A DNA stretch of 63,888 nucleotides from CAZXSK01 sp964642855. GTDB taxonomy: Bacteria > Planctomycetota > Phycisphaerae > SM23-33. This document shows positions 1 through 8,671 of the stretch, in pieces. Made by a program: the position numbers and the translations under genes. The notes under the pieces are model-generated. The model was not told the DNA's origin, ran no database searches, and saw only the letters and a list, made by a program, of their open reading frames with translations. The stretch lies in assembly GCA_964642855.1 (NCBI GenBank), contig CAZXSK010000015.1, positions 1 through 63,888 of the forward strand, given 5' to 3'. Positions within the stretch are counted from its first letter, which is position 1; every line of letters starts with the position of its first letter.

Positions 1-319
1 CGCCTCCGGCCTTCTTTGCTGCACGGGCGGCCATCATGGCGTCGATGGCGTCCTGGTCCATCTCTTCTTCTGGAGCAGCAGGTTCTTCGGCGACAGGCTC
101 CTCGGCCGAGGCTTGGTCACGGGCAGCTTCAGCGGCCTGCTCCTGCTGAGGAACGTCGTCCTGGGGCTGCTCCTGAGGCGCGGCGTCTTCGGGCGCATCC
201 CCTGCGACCACCTCGACGTTCTTGTCCTGGGACATCAGCTGCTGGATGAACGCAAGGTTGGCGGCCTGGGCGGCGTCCTTGGACTTCTCCTTCGCGGTTT
301 GCTTCTTGTTATCTGCCAT
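1..319 (-). CDS. Partial N-terminus of a flagellar-switch-like protein (FliN/FliM/CheC-type N-tail)
   Basis: The gene reads leftward from ATG at 319 and is cut by the window edge after 106 codons. The visible part is a soluble tail: a Lys-rich start (MADNKKQTAKEKSKDAAQAA), a helix ending IQQLMSQD, about 50 residues rich in Ala, Glu, Gln and Pro, then MDQDAIDAMMAARAA. That last stretch resembles the LSQDEIDALL motif near the N-terminus of FliM and FliY/FliN, which contacts CheY-P. A consensus sigma-54 promoter lies upstream (416-432), and the gene diverges from the hook operon. A flagellar or motor-switch role is therefore an inference from one motif, promoter type and context. The catalytic or structural domain is outside the window, so the family is not proven. 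No strong Shine-Dalgarno is visible. Confidence 0.5.
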   Translation of the reverse strand, partial: MADNKKQTAKEKSKDAAQAANLAFIQQLMSQDKNVEVVAGDAPEDAAPQEQPQDDVPQQEQAAEAARDQASAEEPVAEEPAAPEEEMDQDAIDAMMAARAAKKAGG

Positions 320-415
320 CGATCCGTGGCTCGTCGTTTGCTGGCTTGGCGATTGGTTTCTTGCTAAGGCCGCCCCGGCCAGCGGCGGGCGGCGCAGAAA
401 CGCTCGACCCAACCG

Positions 416-432
416 ATGCAACCAACGTGCCA
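416..432 (-). promoter_or_regulatory. Sigma-54 (RpoN) -24/-12 promoter, minus strand
   Basis: Read on the minus strand the bases are TGGCACG-TTGG-TTGCAT, a full match to the RpoN consensus TGGCACG-N4-TTGCW with exact -24/-12 spacing. The start of transcription would lie near 405, giving a leader of about 85 nt before the ATG at 319. Confidence 0.8.
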
Positions 433-902
433 AACCGTGTATTTCTTGAGAGGCAGGTAGCATCGCCTCTGTTTGCAGGGGTTTGGGGCCAGCACGATGC
501 CGGGGGGACAGCCGGAGCGTTGCGGCAGCGCATGGAATTTGATCATGGCGCGCCTGGATTTCTGGCGCGCCAACCGGCCTGTTGAATCCGGGAAGTCCGA
601 CGCGTACCGATCCGCTGAGAAAGTGAAGGCTTGGTGTCTGGGGGGCAGAATCGGTCTGGCCTGCAAGCGGAGGTTTCTTCCGGCAGAGCGGAAGGATCTT
701 CCCCGGACACGGGACGGACTTGCTCCAGATGGATCTGGCGAACCCCCGTGCGAACCGGAAACCCTCTCCGCGGAACGGAACATCCTTCCGGCCCGCCCGC
801 ACCGGGTCGGGATGGGTACTCCCCGGCCGAGCAGGGGGATTCACTCACTTTGCACGCAAAGGGCGGGGCTTTTTCGTCAGCACACTCTGGCAGAGAGCGA
901 AC

Positions 903-918
903 TGGCATGGGGGTTGCA
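903..918 (+). promoter_or_regulatory. Sigma-54 (RpoN) -24/-12 promoter of the hook operon
   Basis: The bases TGGCATG-GGGG-TTGCA match the RpoN consensus at all positions except C to T in the -24 element, with exact spacing between GG and GC. Transcription would start near 930, about 58 nt upstream of the fliK ATG at 988. It is the only good promoter seen for the fliK-flgL operon. Confidence 0.75.
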
Positions 919-987
919 TCCTGTGGGGCGACGCACCCGTCCGGCTGCGCAGCCGGGCGCATCGAGCCAACTTCAGAGGGTCGACAC

Positions 988-2583
988 ATGACAGACATCG
1001 CCGCCAACCTGGGAAACTATCTGATGCCTGAGCCCGCGCCGGCTTCGAAGGTTGCTTCGACCAGGCAGCAGGAAGACGCCTCTCCGGAAGCAGCGCACCG
1101 GTCGACGGAGGATCAGGCCGATCGTTCCCGGGAGTCCTGGCGAACGGACCATGGACACGACGAGGTCCGCAGGCAGCACGATCACGGTGTCGCCAATGAC
1201 AGTCACCAGCGCCAGGACGGGCAGGAAAAGGACGAACCGGGCACCTTCCGAAGCATCGTCCGCAAGACCATCAAGCGCAAGAGTGACAAGGGAGACGCGC
1301 AGGAGGCGTCCGGAAAGGCTGGTCAGGCACTGGCGGCCGAGCAACTGGTGCAGGTCGGCGAAGCCGGAGGTAAGAGGGTGGGCGACGCCAACCAGGGCTC
1401 CGAAGCGAAGAACCGGGATCAGGCAGCCCGCGCGCTGCATGCGATGGCCACCCGGACCCGATCCACTGCAAAGGATGGAGTGAAGATGCCCGTGGCCTCC
1501 ACGGATGCGGAAGGGAAGGGTGAAAGCGCTGTCAAGGGAAACACCAGCCCTGCCTCCGAGCAACTGAAGGAACTTGCCGCCGCCGCTGCCAAGGCCAAAG
1601 ACGCGAGCTCCGTCAAGCAAGGTACCCCCGCCGAAGCCCTGGTCGGGCAGACCCGCACCAAAGCGACCAGAACGGATACGGAATCCGCGTCCGTCGAGGC
1701 AGGCGGCTCCCAGAACAAGACCGGCGAGGAGATGGTGGCGACTGACGCCTCCAAGGACCAGGCCTCCGGCCAGTCCGGCTGGCAGGGACGACCCGACCAG
1801 AACCAGGCCCTTCGGGCGATGCACGTGAATGGGGACACCACGGCCCGGGGGCAGGCAGGAGAACGACCCCAGGGCGCCAAGGAGGATAGCGCATTCAAAG
1901 CTCAGCTGGCAGAGGGGTTGAGCGGCCGGAACGAAGGCAGCCAGCCTGCCGGACAGACACAGAACCCCCAAGCCGGGTCGACGGATTTCTCCGCCGCTGC
2001 GGTTGAGACTCATCAGAGCCAGCCTGTCGGAGCGATAGCTTCGGCGACGGCTGCCACCGCCGGCGAACAGACCCAGCAGGCTGCCCAACCCCAGGACGTG
2101 GATCTGGTCAACCAGATGCTTGGGCCCATGCGGGCAGGGCTTCAGCGTGCGGGGGATCGGATCACGGTTCAGCTCGATCCGCCGGAACTGGGGCAGGTGC
2201 GGGTAGAGCTCCGGGCGGACGGAGGATCGCTGCGCGGCGTTCTTCGGGCAGAGAATCCCCAGACGCTCTCGGATCTACAAAAGGAAGCCACCTCGCTGAT
2301 GAACCGCCTGGCCGAAAGTGGCGTGCAGGTTCGCCGGCTGGAAGTCGTGCTCGACAGCAATCCGACGGGCAGGGAATCGTTCGACTCGTTCTACCGGCAG
2401 GGCGCCGGTCAGGGTCCGGCTGAGCAGTCGGGCGAGCAGGCTTCCCAGGGCGGACAGCAAGGCGGGGAGTCAGGCTCGTCCCGCGGGACATCGGGCGGAG
2501 AAGGGCTCGCGGCGGACGCAGCCGACGGCGCCTCGGATCCGGACGAGGTCATCACCGACCAGTCCGTCAACATCTGGATGTAG
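988..2583 (+). CDS. fliK: Flagellar hook-length control protein FliK
   Basis: FliK is exported through the flagellar type III system, measures hook length and makes FlhB switch from rod/hook to filament substrates. The predicted 531-residue protein has a long low-complexity N-terminal part (about residues 1-370, rich in Gln, Ala, Lys, Glu and Asp). The conserved C-terminal core is at about 372-460 and includes the signature LDPPELGQVRVELRA and a following helix ending RRLEVVLDSN. A Gly/Ser-rich tail follows. The frame is open further upstream, but ATG 988 has AGAGGG seven bases before it and was chosen for that reason. It is first in the operon, 9 nt before flgD, and sits directly behind a sigma-54 promoter. 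Identification rests on the C-terminal core and on position. Confidence 0.85.
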   Translation: MTDIAANLGNYLMPEPAPASKVASTRQQEDASPEAAHRSTEDQADRSRESWRTDHGHDEVRRQHDHGVANDSHQRQDGQEKDEPGTFRSIVRKTIKRKSDKGDAQEASGKAGQALAAEQLVQVGEAGGKRVGDANQGSEAKNRDQAARALHAMATRTRSTAKDGVKMPVASTDAEGKGESAVKGNTSPASEQLKELAAAAAKAKDASSVKQGTPAEALVGQTRTKATRTDTESASVEAGGSQNKTGEEMVATDASKDQASGQSGWQGRPDQNQALRAMHVNGDTTARGQAGERPQGAKEDSAFKAQLAEGLSGRNEGSQPAGQTQNPQAGSTDFSAAAVETHQSQPVGAIASATAATAGEQTQQAAQPQDVDLVNQMLGPMRAGLQRAGDRITVQLDPPELGQVRVELRADGGSLRGVLRAENPQTLSDLQKEATSLMNRLAESGVQVRRLEVVLDSNPTGRESFDSFYRQGAGQGPAEQSGEQASQGGQQGGESGSSRGTSGGEGLAADAADGASDPDEVITDQSVNIWM

Positions 2584-2592
2584 GAGCAGATC

Positions 2593-3204
2593 ATGAGTCA
2601 GATCAGCGCACTGGGACAGACGTCCCAGGAAATCACGACAAATTACCTGAACCTGCTGGTTGCCCAGCTCCAGAACCAGAATCCCCTGGAGCCCATGGAC
2701 AACAACGAGATGGCCGGCCAGCTCGCGCAGCTGTCGGCGTTGGAGCAGCAGGAGAAGCTGGGCAAGAACTTTACCAAGGTACTCGAAGCCGTCCAGCTGC
2801 AGGAGGCAACCACGCTGACGGGCAAGGAAGTTTCGTACATGGCCGACGAGACGGCTGAGGACGGCTCGACCTACCAGGTGCCCAAGCTTGGACAGATCGG
2901 CACGGTCGCGCTGGAGGACGGCGAGCTGAGATTGTTTCTGACCAACGGCAAGGAGCTCTCGACCAACGAGATCTACTCGGTCGGTCGCGATCCGGTGTCG
3001 ACGGCGCTGACGGAAGGCGCAACGTTGATTGGCAAGGAGGTGACGTTCCTGGCACAGGATCCGGAGGATCCTACCGGCAGCGTCGAGGTGACCCGGGAGG
3101 TCACCAGCGTGAAGTTGGAAGACGGTGATCTGACGTTCATCGCCGACGATGGCACATGGCAGTACCAGTTCGGCGCGTCGGCCATTGTGGCAATTGGTTC
3201 CTGA
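2593..3204 (+). CDS. flgD: Flagellar hook capping protein FlgD
   Basis: FlgD is the scaffold cap on which FlgE hook subunits assemble. This 203-residue protein carries the classical N-terminal export and cap segment: YLNLLVAQLQNQNPLEPMD, then an LAQLSALEQ helix. The rest differs from enterobacterial FlgD. The segments LTGKEVSYMAD (about residue 75) and LIGKEVTFLAQD (about 145) look like two copies of one small beta module, both followed by acidic strands. There is no obvious long Ig-like FlgD domain. GGAG lies just upstream of the ATG. The gene sits 34 nt before flgE, the usual order. Confidence 0.9.
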   Translation: MSQISALGQTSQEITTNYLNLLVAQLQNQNPLEPMDNNEMAGQLAQLSALEQQEKLGKNFTKVLEAVQLQEATTLTGKEVSYMADETAEDGSTYQVPKLGQIGTVALEDGELRLFLTNGKELSTNEIYSVGRDPVSTALTEGATLIGKEVTFLAQDPEDPTGSVEVTREVTSVKLEDGDLTFIADDGTWQYQFGASAIVAIGS

Positions 3205-3238
3205 ATCCTTTCATACATCGAGCTTGAGGTAGACAGAC

Positions 3239-4894
3239 ATGGGAAGCGCATTGAATGCAGGTGTCTCGGGTTTGCAGGCACACCAGCAGATGCTGGACGT
3301 GGCGGGCAACAACCTCGCGAACGTGAACACGACGGCTTTCAAGTCCAGCCGGATCAACTTCTCGGAGTTGCTGGGGCAGACCATCCGCCAGGCGACGGCG
3401 CCGTCGGACGACATGGGCGGCATGAACCCGGTGCAGGCAGGTTCGGGCGTGGAGGTAGCCAGCACCGACCGCAACATGAACCAGGGCAGCCTGGTCAATA
3501 CGGGTCAGCCCCTGGACATGGCGATCGAAGGTGAAGGCTTCTTCGTGCTTTCCGGCAACGGCGAGGAAGTCTACTCCCGCGTGGGCACGTTCTCGGTCGA
3601 CGCCCAGTACTACCTGGTCGACCCGGCCACGGGTTACCGCGTGCAGCGAATCGGCTCGGAGGGCGTGGAAGACGGCTTCCAGGTCTCCGGCAACCAGAAC
3701 ATCCGGATCCCGTACGACGTCGCCCTGCCCGCCCAGCCGACCACCAGGATCACGTGCGTGGGCAACCTCAAGGCCGACGACGAAACGCCCAGCACCCTGT
3801 CGATACGTTCGGGGCTGGATTACTCCTACACCGCAAGCGGCAACGTAATTGATGACAGCGTGCTGCTTGCGAGCCTCGACCAATCAACGATCACCACCAA
3901 TGGCAGCGTTCTAATCACGGGCACGGACACGGCCGGCTCGGCCGTTTCGACCCACCTCGATGTCAACGCAGCTACGACAACCGTTGCCAGCCTGCTGGCG
4001 GCAATCGAGACAGCCTTCAACAACGAGATCGACTGCAGCCTGGTCAACGGGGAGATCGTCGCCACGGCGACGTCGGCTGGCTACAGCATGTTGGATTTCA
4101 ACCTGGCGTACTCTGGCGGCGCGGGCGATACGATCGATTTCCCGACATACTTCCAGTACGAAAGCGCCGGCGGCGAGGCCAAGAAGGACGTCAGCGTCGA
4201 GTTGTACGACACCATGGGCATCGCACACGCCGTGACCGGTTCGTTCATAAAGACCAAGACCGACAACCAGTGGGATTTCGTAATCAACTCGGTGACGGGC
4301 AATGTTCAGCAACTGGTCGACCGGCGGGTGAGGGGAATCAACTTCCAGACCGACGGCACTTACGGCGGGGTGGATACGACCATCGGAGACAACGAAAACG
4401 TCTCGATGATCTTCGGGAACATCGGCTCGGTAGCGACGTTCGCGATGGACTTCGGCACGGTGGGCAAGACCAACGGGTTGACGCAGTTCGGCAGCCCGTC
4501 GACCGCGTCGGTCATCAAGCAGGATGGCTACGCGTCGGGTTCGCTGTCGAGTTTGTCGGTGTCCAACGAGGGCGTGATCACCGGCCTGTTTTCCAACGGC
4601 GTCCGCCGCGACGTTGGGACGGTCAAGCTGGCGGTGTTCCAGAACCCCGCGGGCCTGGAGTCGGTCGGAAACAACTACTACCAGTCCACGGGTAACTCCG
4701 GCGACCCCAAGACCACGCGTGCCCTGACCGGCGGTGCGGGCTCGATCCGGGGCAGTTCGCTGGAGAACTCCAACGTCGACGTGGCCAGCGAGTTCGTGAA
4801 CCTCATCCAGGCCCAGAACGGCTTCCAAGCCAATGCGCGAACCATCAAGGTCGCCAACGACCTCCTGCGGGAGCTGACGCAACTGATCCGGTAA
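3239..4894 (+). CDS. flgE: Flagellar hook protein FlgE
   Basis: FlgE polymerises into the hook outside the cell. The N-terminal rod/hook motif is complete (GVSGLQAHQQMLDVAGNNLA at residues 9-28, then NVNTTAFKSSRINF). The C-terminal helix is also complete (SEFVNLIQAQNGFQANARTIKVANDLL). At 551 residues it is longer than the roughly 400-residue enteric protein. The extra length lies in the middle, outward-facing domains, with Thr/Ser/Gly-rich strands around residues 190-320. GAGGTAG precedes the ATG. It follows flgD and is followed 21 nt later by a PilZ gene. Confidence 0.95.
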   Translation: MGSALNAGVSGLQAHQQMLDVAGNNLANVNTTAFKSSRINFSELLGQTIRQATAPSDDMGGMNPVQAGSGVEVASTDRNMNQGSLVNTGQPLDMAIEGEGFFVLSGNGEEVYSRVGTFSVDAQYYLVDPATGYRVQRIGSEGVEDGFQVSGNQNIRIPYDVALPAQPTTRITCVGNLKADDETPSTLSIRSGLDYSYTASGNVIDDSVLLASLDQSTITTNGSVLITGTDTAGSAVSTHLDVNAATTTVASLLAAIETAFNNEIDCSLVNGEIVATATSAGYSMLDFNLAYSGGAGDTIDFPTYFQYESAGGEAKKDVSVELYDTMGIAHAVTGSFIKTKTDNQWDFVINSVTGNVQQLVDRRVRGINFQTDGTYGGVDTTIGDNENVSMIFGNIGSVATFAMDFGTVGKTNGLTQFGSPSTASVIKQDGYASGSLSSLSVSNEGVITGLFSNGVRRDVGTVKLAVFQNPAGLESVGNNYYQSTGNSGDPKTTRALTGGAGSIRGSSLENSNVDVASEFVNLIQAQNGFQANARTIKVANDLLRELTQLIR

Positions 4895-4915
4895 GCATCC
4901 GGAGAAGGTAGGATC

Positions 4916-6073
4916 ATGATTTCTTTGCACGTACTGAACATCCTGGCTTCGGTTCCGCCGGCGTACAACGCCGTCGAGAAATGGGGCCATGCGCGCAAGG
5001 GCCTGTTCTCACCCACCGACTGGCTGGTGACGATCGGGACGCTGGTGCTTCTGGGTGGGGCGATCTGGGGCATCCTCTACTTCCAGCGCAGGCTCAAGGC
5101 CAAACAACAGTGGGAAGTGTTCTCCGAGCAAGTCGTCAAGAACGGGCTGAGCGATGATGAGCGCCGCACCATGGAACTGCTCGCCGAAGAAGGCCACGTC
5201 GAGAACGCTGCACTACTGTTCGAGCGAGGCCCCTTCGAGCAGGCGATCGAGAACGCCAAGGCCAGCGAAGAGTTTGCTGCGTTGGAGAAGAATGCCAAGC
5301 ATGCCATGTTGGCCACACTTGGGCGCGTCCGGGAGAAACTCGGGTTCACCAGCCAGCGGATCTCGTCTCAGCCTACCACCCGCCAGCTGGCGACCGGCTG
5401 CACCGTGGAAGTGCTTTACAGCCTGGACCATGACCCGGTCGAAGTGCCGCTGGTGGGCAATACCGACAAACGGCTGATCCTCGAGCCAGAGAGCTTCCTG
5501 CCCGTGCGAGACGACTCGATGGTAATGGTCCGCTATGCCCACGAGGACATCGTCTGGGAGTTCGACACCCGAGTGCTGGGCTACCTGGAGGGCAAGCTCT
5601 ACCTGGACCATTCCGAAAACGTCCGGTCGCTGAACCGCAGGCGCTTCCCGAGAATTCCGGTCAAAATGCCCGCGCGTATTGCCCGGCTGCCGTTCCTTGC
5701 CACCGGCCCGGAAGGATCGCTTCAGTTCGAGCAGGCGATGGTTCTGGAAATCGGTGGCCCGGGCATGGTCGTGGTCAGCACCACCCCGCTGAAAAAGGAA
5801 GAGCGGGTCCTGGTCGCAGTGCAGGTCGACGAAGACGAAACCATCGAAGGTGTCGGGAAGGTGCTTCGGGTCTCGGCGCAGGAAGAGGATCCCAAGGTGA
5901 TGTTCGTTACCGAGCTGATGGGTCTCAATGACGAGGAAATCGCCGAACTCTGCCGCATTACAAACCGTGCAGCCAGGGCGTCGAGAGCGTCGCAGGCGCA
6001 GGCGAATCAGCAGGCAGACTTCCGCCAGGACGAGACGACCCATGCCAGTCCGCAGGAACAGGCCGGAGAGTAA
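4916..6073 (+). CDS. Membrane-anchored YcgR-like PilZ domain protein
   Basis: This is a 385-residue protein with one membrane segment at about 36-56. A helical region follows (60-150), then a YcgR-N-like beta domain (about 160-235) and a PilZ-like domain starting RRRFPRIPV at 241-249. In known proteins the RxxxR motif and a later [D/N]xSxxG motif bind c-di-GMP. The first is present; the second is replaced by LEIGGPGM at about 277-284, so c-di-GMP binding is uncertain. The tail is Ala/Gln-rich and disordered. YcgR-type proteins brake the flagellar motor in other bacteria. Its place inside the hook operon, 3 nt before flgF, suggests a motor or assembly role here, which is inference. Confidence 0.7.
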   Translation: MISLHVLNILASVPPAYNAVEKWGHARKGLFSPTDWLVTIGTLVLLGGAIWGILYFQRRLKAKQQWEVFSEQVVKNGLSDDERRTMELLAEEGHVENAALLFERGPFEQAIENAKASEEFAALEKNAKHAMLATLGRVREKLGFTSQRISSQPTTRQLATGCTVEVLYSLDHDPVEVPLVGNTDKRLILEPESFLPVRDDSMVMVRYAHEDIVWEFDTRVLGYLEGKLYLDHSENVRSLNRRRFPRIPVKMPARIARLPFLATGPEGSLQFEQAMVLEIGGPGMVVVSTTPLKKEERVLVAVQVDEDETIEGVGKVLRVSAQEEDPKVMFVTELMGLNDEEIAELCRITNRAARASRASQAQANQQADFRQDETTHASPQEQAGE

Positions 6074-6076
6074 CCC

Positions 6077-6808
6077 ATGAACGAGTCTTTCATTCCATCG
6101 GCATCGAGCCTGACGGCGCTGGGTGAGCAGTTCCGCACGATCTCCAACAACCTCGCCAATTCCAACACAGCGGGGTTCAAGCGACAGATCGGCAGCTTCA
6201 CCGAGCTGCTTCGCAAACGGATGATGTACGCCGGCGACCGCCCCAGCCACGTCAGCGAAATCGAGGCCCATGCGGATTTTGACTTCTCCCAGGGCGTGCT
6301 GATGGCCACGGGGAGAAAGCTCGATTTGGCGATCCAGGGCGATGGCTTTTTCGAGATCGAAACACCCGATGGCTCTCGGTACACGCGCAACGGAATGTTC
6401 CGCGTCAACGACGACGGCAAGCTGGTGGATACGCTTGGCCGAACGGTCGCTGGCAAGAGCGGGCCGATCAATCTACCCAAACGCGTGAGCCTTTCACAGG
6501 TCGCCATTTCCGGAGATGGCGTGATCACCGCCGAAGGCAAGAAGGTCGGGCAGGTCAAAGTCGTACGGTTCGAAAACCCCAAGGAACTACATCCGGTGGG
6601 AAACAGCTGTTTCCGGGTGAACGAAGACGTCGACCCGGAGGAGATCGAAGAGCCGGTGGTCTTCCAGGGCTACCAGGAAACCTCCAATGTGTCGACGACC
6701 GAGGAGTTGGTGGACCTGATGATGGTCACCCGATTGTACGAGGCCAACGTCAAGGCCATTCGAAAGCAAGACGAGCGGATGCAGTCGTTGCTGCAAGTCG
6801 CCATGTAA
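6077..6808 (+). CDS. flgF: Flagellar basal-body rod protein FlgF
   Basis: A 243-residue rod/hook family protein. The N-terminal motif SNNLANSNTAGFKRQ (about 24-38) and the central strand LDLAIQGDGFFEIE are typical of proximal and distal rod proteins. The C-terminal helix NVSTTEELVDLMMVTRLYEANVKAI closes the D0 coiled coil. It is shorter than the FlgG that follows by 18 nt, and its order before flgG points to FlgF. The start has no strong Shine-Dalgarno of its own beyond GGAG in the end of the preceding gene, so translational coupling is likely (3-nt gap). Confidence 0.85.
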   Translation: MNESFIPSASSLTALGEQFRTISNNLANSNTAGFKRQIGSFTELLRKRMMYAGDRPSHVSEIEAHADFDFSQGVLMATGRKLDLAIQGDGFFEIETPDGSRYTRNGMFRVNDDGKLVDTLGRTVAGKSGPINLPKRVSLSQVAISGDGVITAEGKKVGQVKVVRFENPKELHPVGNSCFRVNEDVDPEEIEEPVVFQGYQETSNVSTTEELVDLMMVTRLYEANVKAIRKQDERMQSLLQVAM

Positions 6809-6826
6809 ACCGAGGAGACAGGAACC

Positions 6827-7615
6827 ATGTTGAGAGCATTCAGCTCATCCGCGACGGGCATGGCTGCCCAGGAACAGATTGTCAGCGTGATCGCCAACAA
6901 TCTGGCGAACATCAACACCAACGGCTTCAAGAAAAGCCAGGTGGACTTCCAGGACCTGATGTACGTCAAGCTCCAGGACGCCAACCGCGAGGTGGCCCAG
7001 GGAGTCAAGGCGCCCACCGGCCTGGAGATCGGCAACGGCGTACGTACAGCTGCGACCCTGAAGATCTGGACACAGGGCGAAGCCCAGCCCACGGGGCGAT
7101 CGCTGGACCTGTCGATCGAAGGTGAAGGGTTCTTCGCGGTCACCCTGCCCAACGGGGACACACGCTACACGCGCGACGGATCATTCCGACCCAACGCCGA
7201 CGGAGATCTCGTAACCGCCAGCGGGTACTACCTGGACCCGCCGATCACGTTACCGGCCGACACGAAGCGCATCAGCGTGGGCGACGACGGAACGGTTTCG
7301 GTCCTGGCCGGGGCGAGCGACACCAACCAGGTCGTCGGACAGATCACGATCGCCCGATTCCCCAACCCTTCGGGCCTGTCCAGCGAAGGTCAGAACCTCT
7401 ACGCGGTAACCGGCGCCTCGGGCGATGCCATCACCGGCACGCCGGGCTCGGCGGGGTTCGGCATGATGCGCTCGGGTTTCCTGGAGAAGTCCAACGTGCA
7501 GATGGTCACCGAGCTTGTGAACCTGATCACCGCCCAGCGGGCGTACGAAGTCAATGCCAAGGCGATCAAGGCCGGTGACGAAATGCTGACGACCGCCAAC
7601 CGGCTGATCAACTGA
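6827..7615 (+). CDS. flgG: Flagellar distal rod protein FlgG
   Basis: FlgG forms the distal rod through the P and L rings. The 262-residue sequence has the diagnostic start MLRAFSSSATGMAAQEQIV, the motif ANNLANINTNGFKKS and the rod-specific segment that follows (VDFQDLMYVKLQDA). The LDLSIEGEGFFAV strand and the C-terminal helix NVQMVTELVNLITAQRAYE are also present. Length matches the family norm of about 260. It lies 18 nt after flgF and 37 nt before flgA. Confidence 0.95.
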   Translation: MLRAFSSSATGMAAQEQIVSVIANNLANINTNGFKKSQVDFQDLMYVKLQDANREVAQGVKAPTGLEIGNGVRTAATLKIWTQGEAQPTGRSLDLSIEGEGFFAVTLPNGDTRYTRDGSFRPNADGDLVTASGYYLDPPITLPADTKRISVGDDGTVSVLAGASDTNQVVGQITIARFPNPSGLSSEGQNLYAVTGASGDAITGTPGSAGFGMMRSGFLEKSNVQMVTELVNLITAQRAYEVNAKAIKAGDEMLTTANRLIN

Positions 7616-7652
7616 CGAACGTGAACGAATGAGATCCGACGGGAGCCTTGAT

Positions 7653-8660
7653 ATGAACGTGCGGACACTGACAGTGCTGGTGATCATCGTTGCGGCCTGC
7701 GGGCTGGTGAGGGGCGATTCCTCGTCCGACACCACCGGCAAGGAGGCATCCTCGAACGCAACGGTGGAGATCTATCTCCCGCGCAAGATCAGCGTGGAAT
7801 GCGAGTCGCTGACACTGCGGGACATCAGCCTGGTCAGCACCGAGAGCGAGAAGCTCACCCGAGCGGTCGAGTCTCTCGCAATGGGTCGGGCGCCATGGAC
7901 GGAAGAGAGGATCGTCATCGATCGCGCGACGATCCTCTCCCGTCTGGCGTCCAACGGCTTGAAGGCCAGTCGGGTTACATTCTCCGGAGCCGACGAAGTG
8001 GCGGTTTCTCGAAAGGAAACCAGCGTGTCCTCGACCCGGATCGTCAAGGCCGCCGAGGCGTTCCTCGAGAGCAACCTCGAAAGCAAGAAAGGCACGACGT
8101 GGCGGGTTGCCCGCGAACCCAAGAACGTCACGCTACCTGAAAAGCTCGATGTCGAACTCCAAGCCGAGCTGGACCCAAACTCCCCTCATGGCTACCTGCG
8201 GGTCAACGTGAAGGTACTGGATGACCGGAAAGAACTGGACGCCGTCAGCGTCTTGTTCGAGGTCGCGTATCCGGTGCAGAAGGTGGTGGCCACCCAGGAC
8301 ATTGAAGCCGGTGAAAAGATCACGTCCGACAACATCAAGATCGTCACCGAGACCTCCGCGACGCCGTCTGATGAGGATTTCGTTCCGCCTTACGGGCTGG
8401 TCGCTAAACACAGCATTCGCAAAGACGCGGAGATCTCCCGGAGCATTCTTCAGGTTCCCGAAAGGCCGATGCTGATCCAGCGCAACCAGGTCGTCGAGAT
8501 GCGCTTGGAAGGCGACGGGTTCGCGGTCCGTGCGGTGGGTCAGGCGCTGGAGCGAGGCCGGGCCGGTGACCTGATCAAGGTCCGAAATATCGATACCAAG
8601 CGCGTAATCGTCGCAAAGATTATGTCCGGCGGTTACGTCCGGCCGGTCGTTAAGAAGTGA
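7653..8660 (+). CDS. flgA: Flagellar P-ring assembly chaperone FlgA (SAF domain)
   Basis: FlgA is a periplasmic chaperone for FlgI. The 335-residue product has a hydrophobic leader containing VIIVAACG, which fits a lipobox with Cys16. It also has an N-terminal domain and a SAF domain at about 210-270 (KVVATQDIEAGEKITSDNI). The C-terminal domain includes QRNQVVEMRLEGDGFAVRAVG and a GRAGDLIKVRN motif typical of FlgA. ATG 7653 was chosen over ATG 7629 because GGGAG lies seven bases before it and the leader then begins directly. Possible lipidation is unusual for FlgA and is inference from the leader alone. Confidence 0.88.
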   Translation: MNVRTLTVLVIIVAACGLVRGDSSSDTTGKEASSNATVEIYLPRKISVECESLTLRDISLVSTESEKLTRAVESLAMGRAPWTEERIVIDRATILSRLASNGLKASRVTFSGADEVAVSRKETSVSSTRIVKAAEAFLESNLESKKGTTWRVAREPKNVTLPEKLDVELQAELDPNSPHGYLRVNVKVLDDRKELDAVSVLFEVAYPVQKVVATQDIEAGEKITSDNIKIVTETSATPSDEDFVPPYGLVAKHSIRKDAEISRSILQVPERPMLIQRNQVVEMRLEGDGFAVRAVGQALERGRAGDLIKVRNIDTKRVIVAKIMSGGYVRPVVKK

Positions 8661-8671
8661 GGAGAACTCCC

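Larger units (their letters stand above)
320..987. promoter_or_regulatory. Divergent flagellar control region
   Basis: These 668 nt separate the left-edge gene from fliK. No convincing coding frame is seen. It holds two sigma-54-type promoters in opposite directions (416-432 minus, 903-918 plus). It also holds a pair of GGCGCGCC octamers (547-554 and 564-571) that can fold into an 8-bp stem with a 9-nt loop. The long space between the promoters would leave room for an upstream activator (bEBP) site, but no specific operator was recognised. Confidence 0.6.

Noticed and set aside
790..880. c-di-GMP riboswitch before fliK
   Set aside because: GCACGCAAAG resembles part of the motif, but the conserved stems were not found.
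973..2088. Long minus-strand frame opposite fliK
   Set aside because: High GC keeps antisense frames open; the plus strand encodes the FliK core and the minus translation shows no motif.
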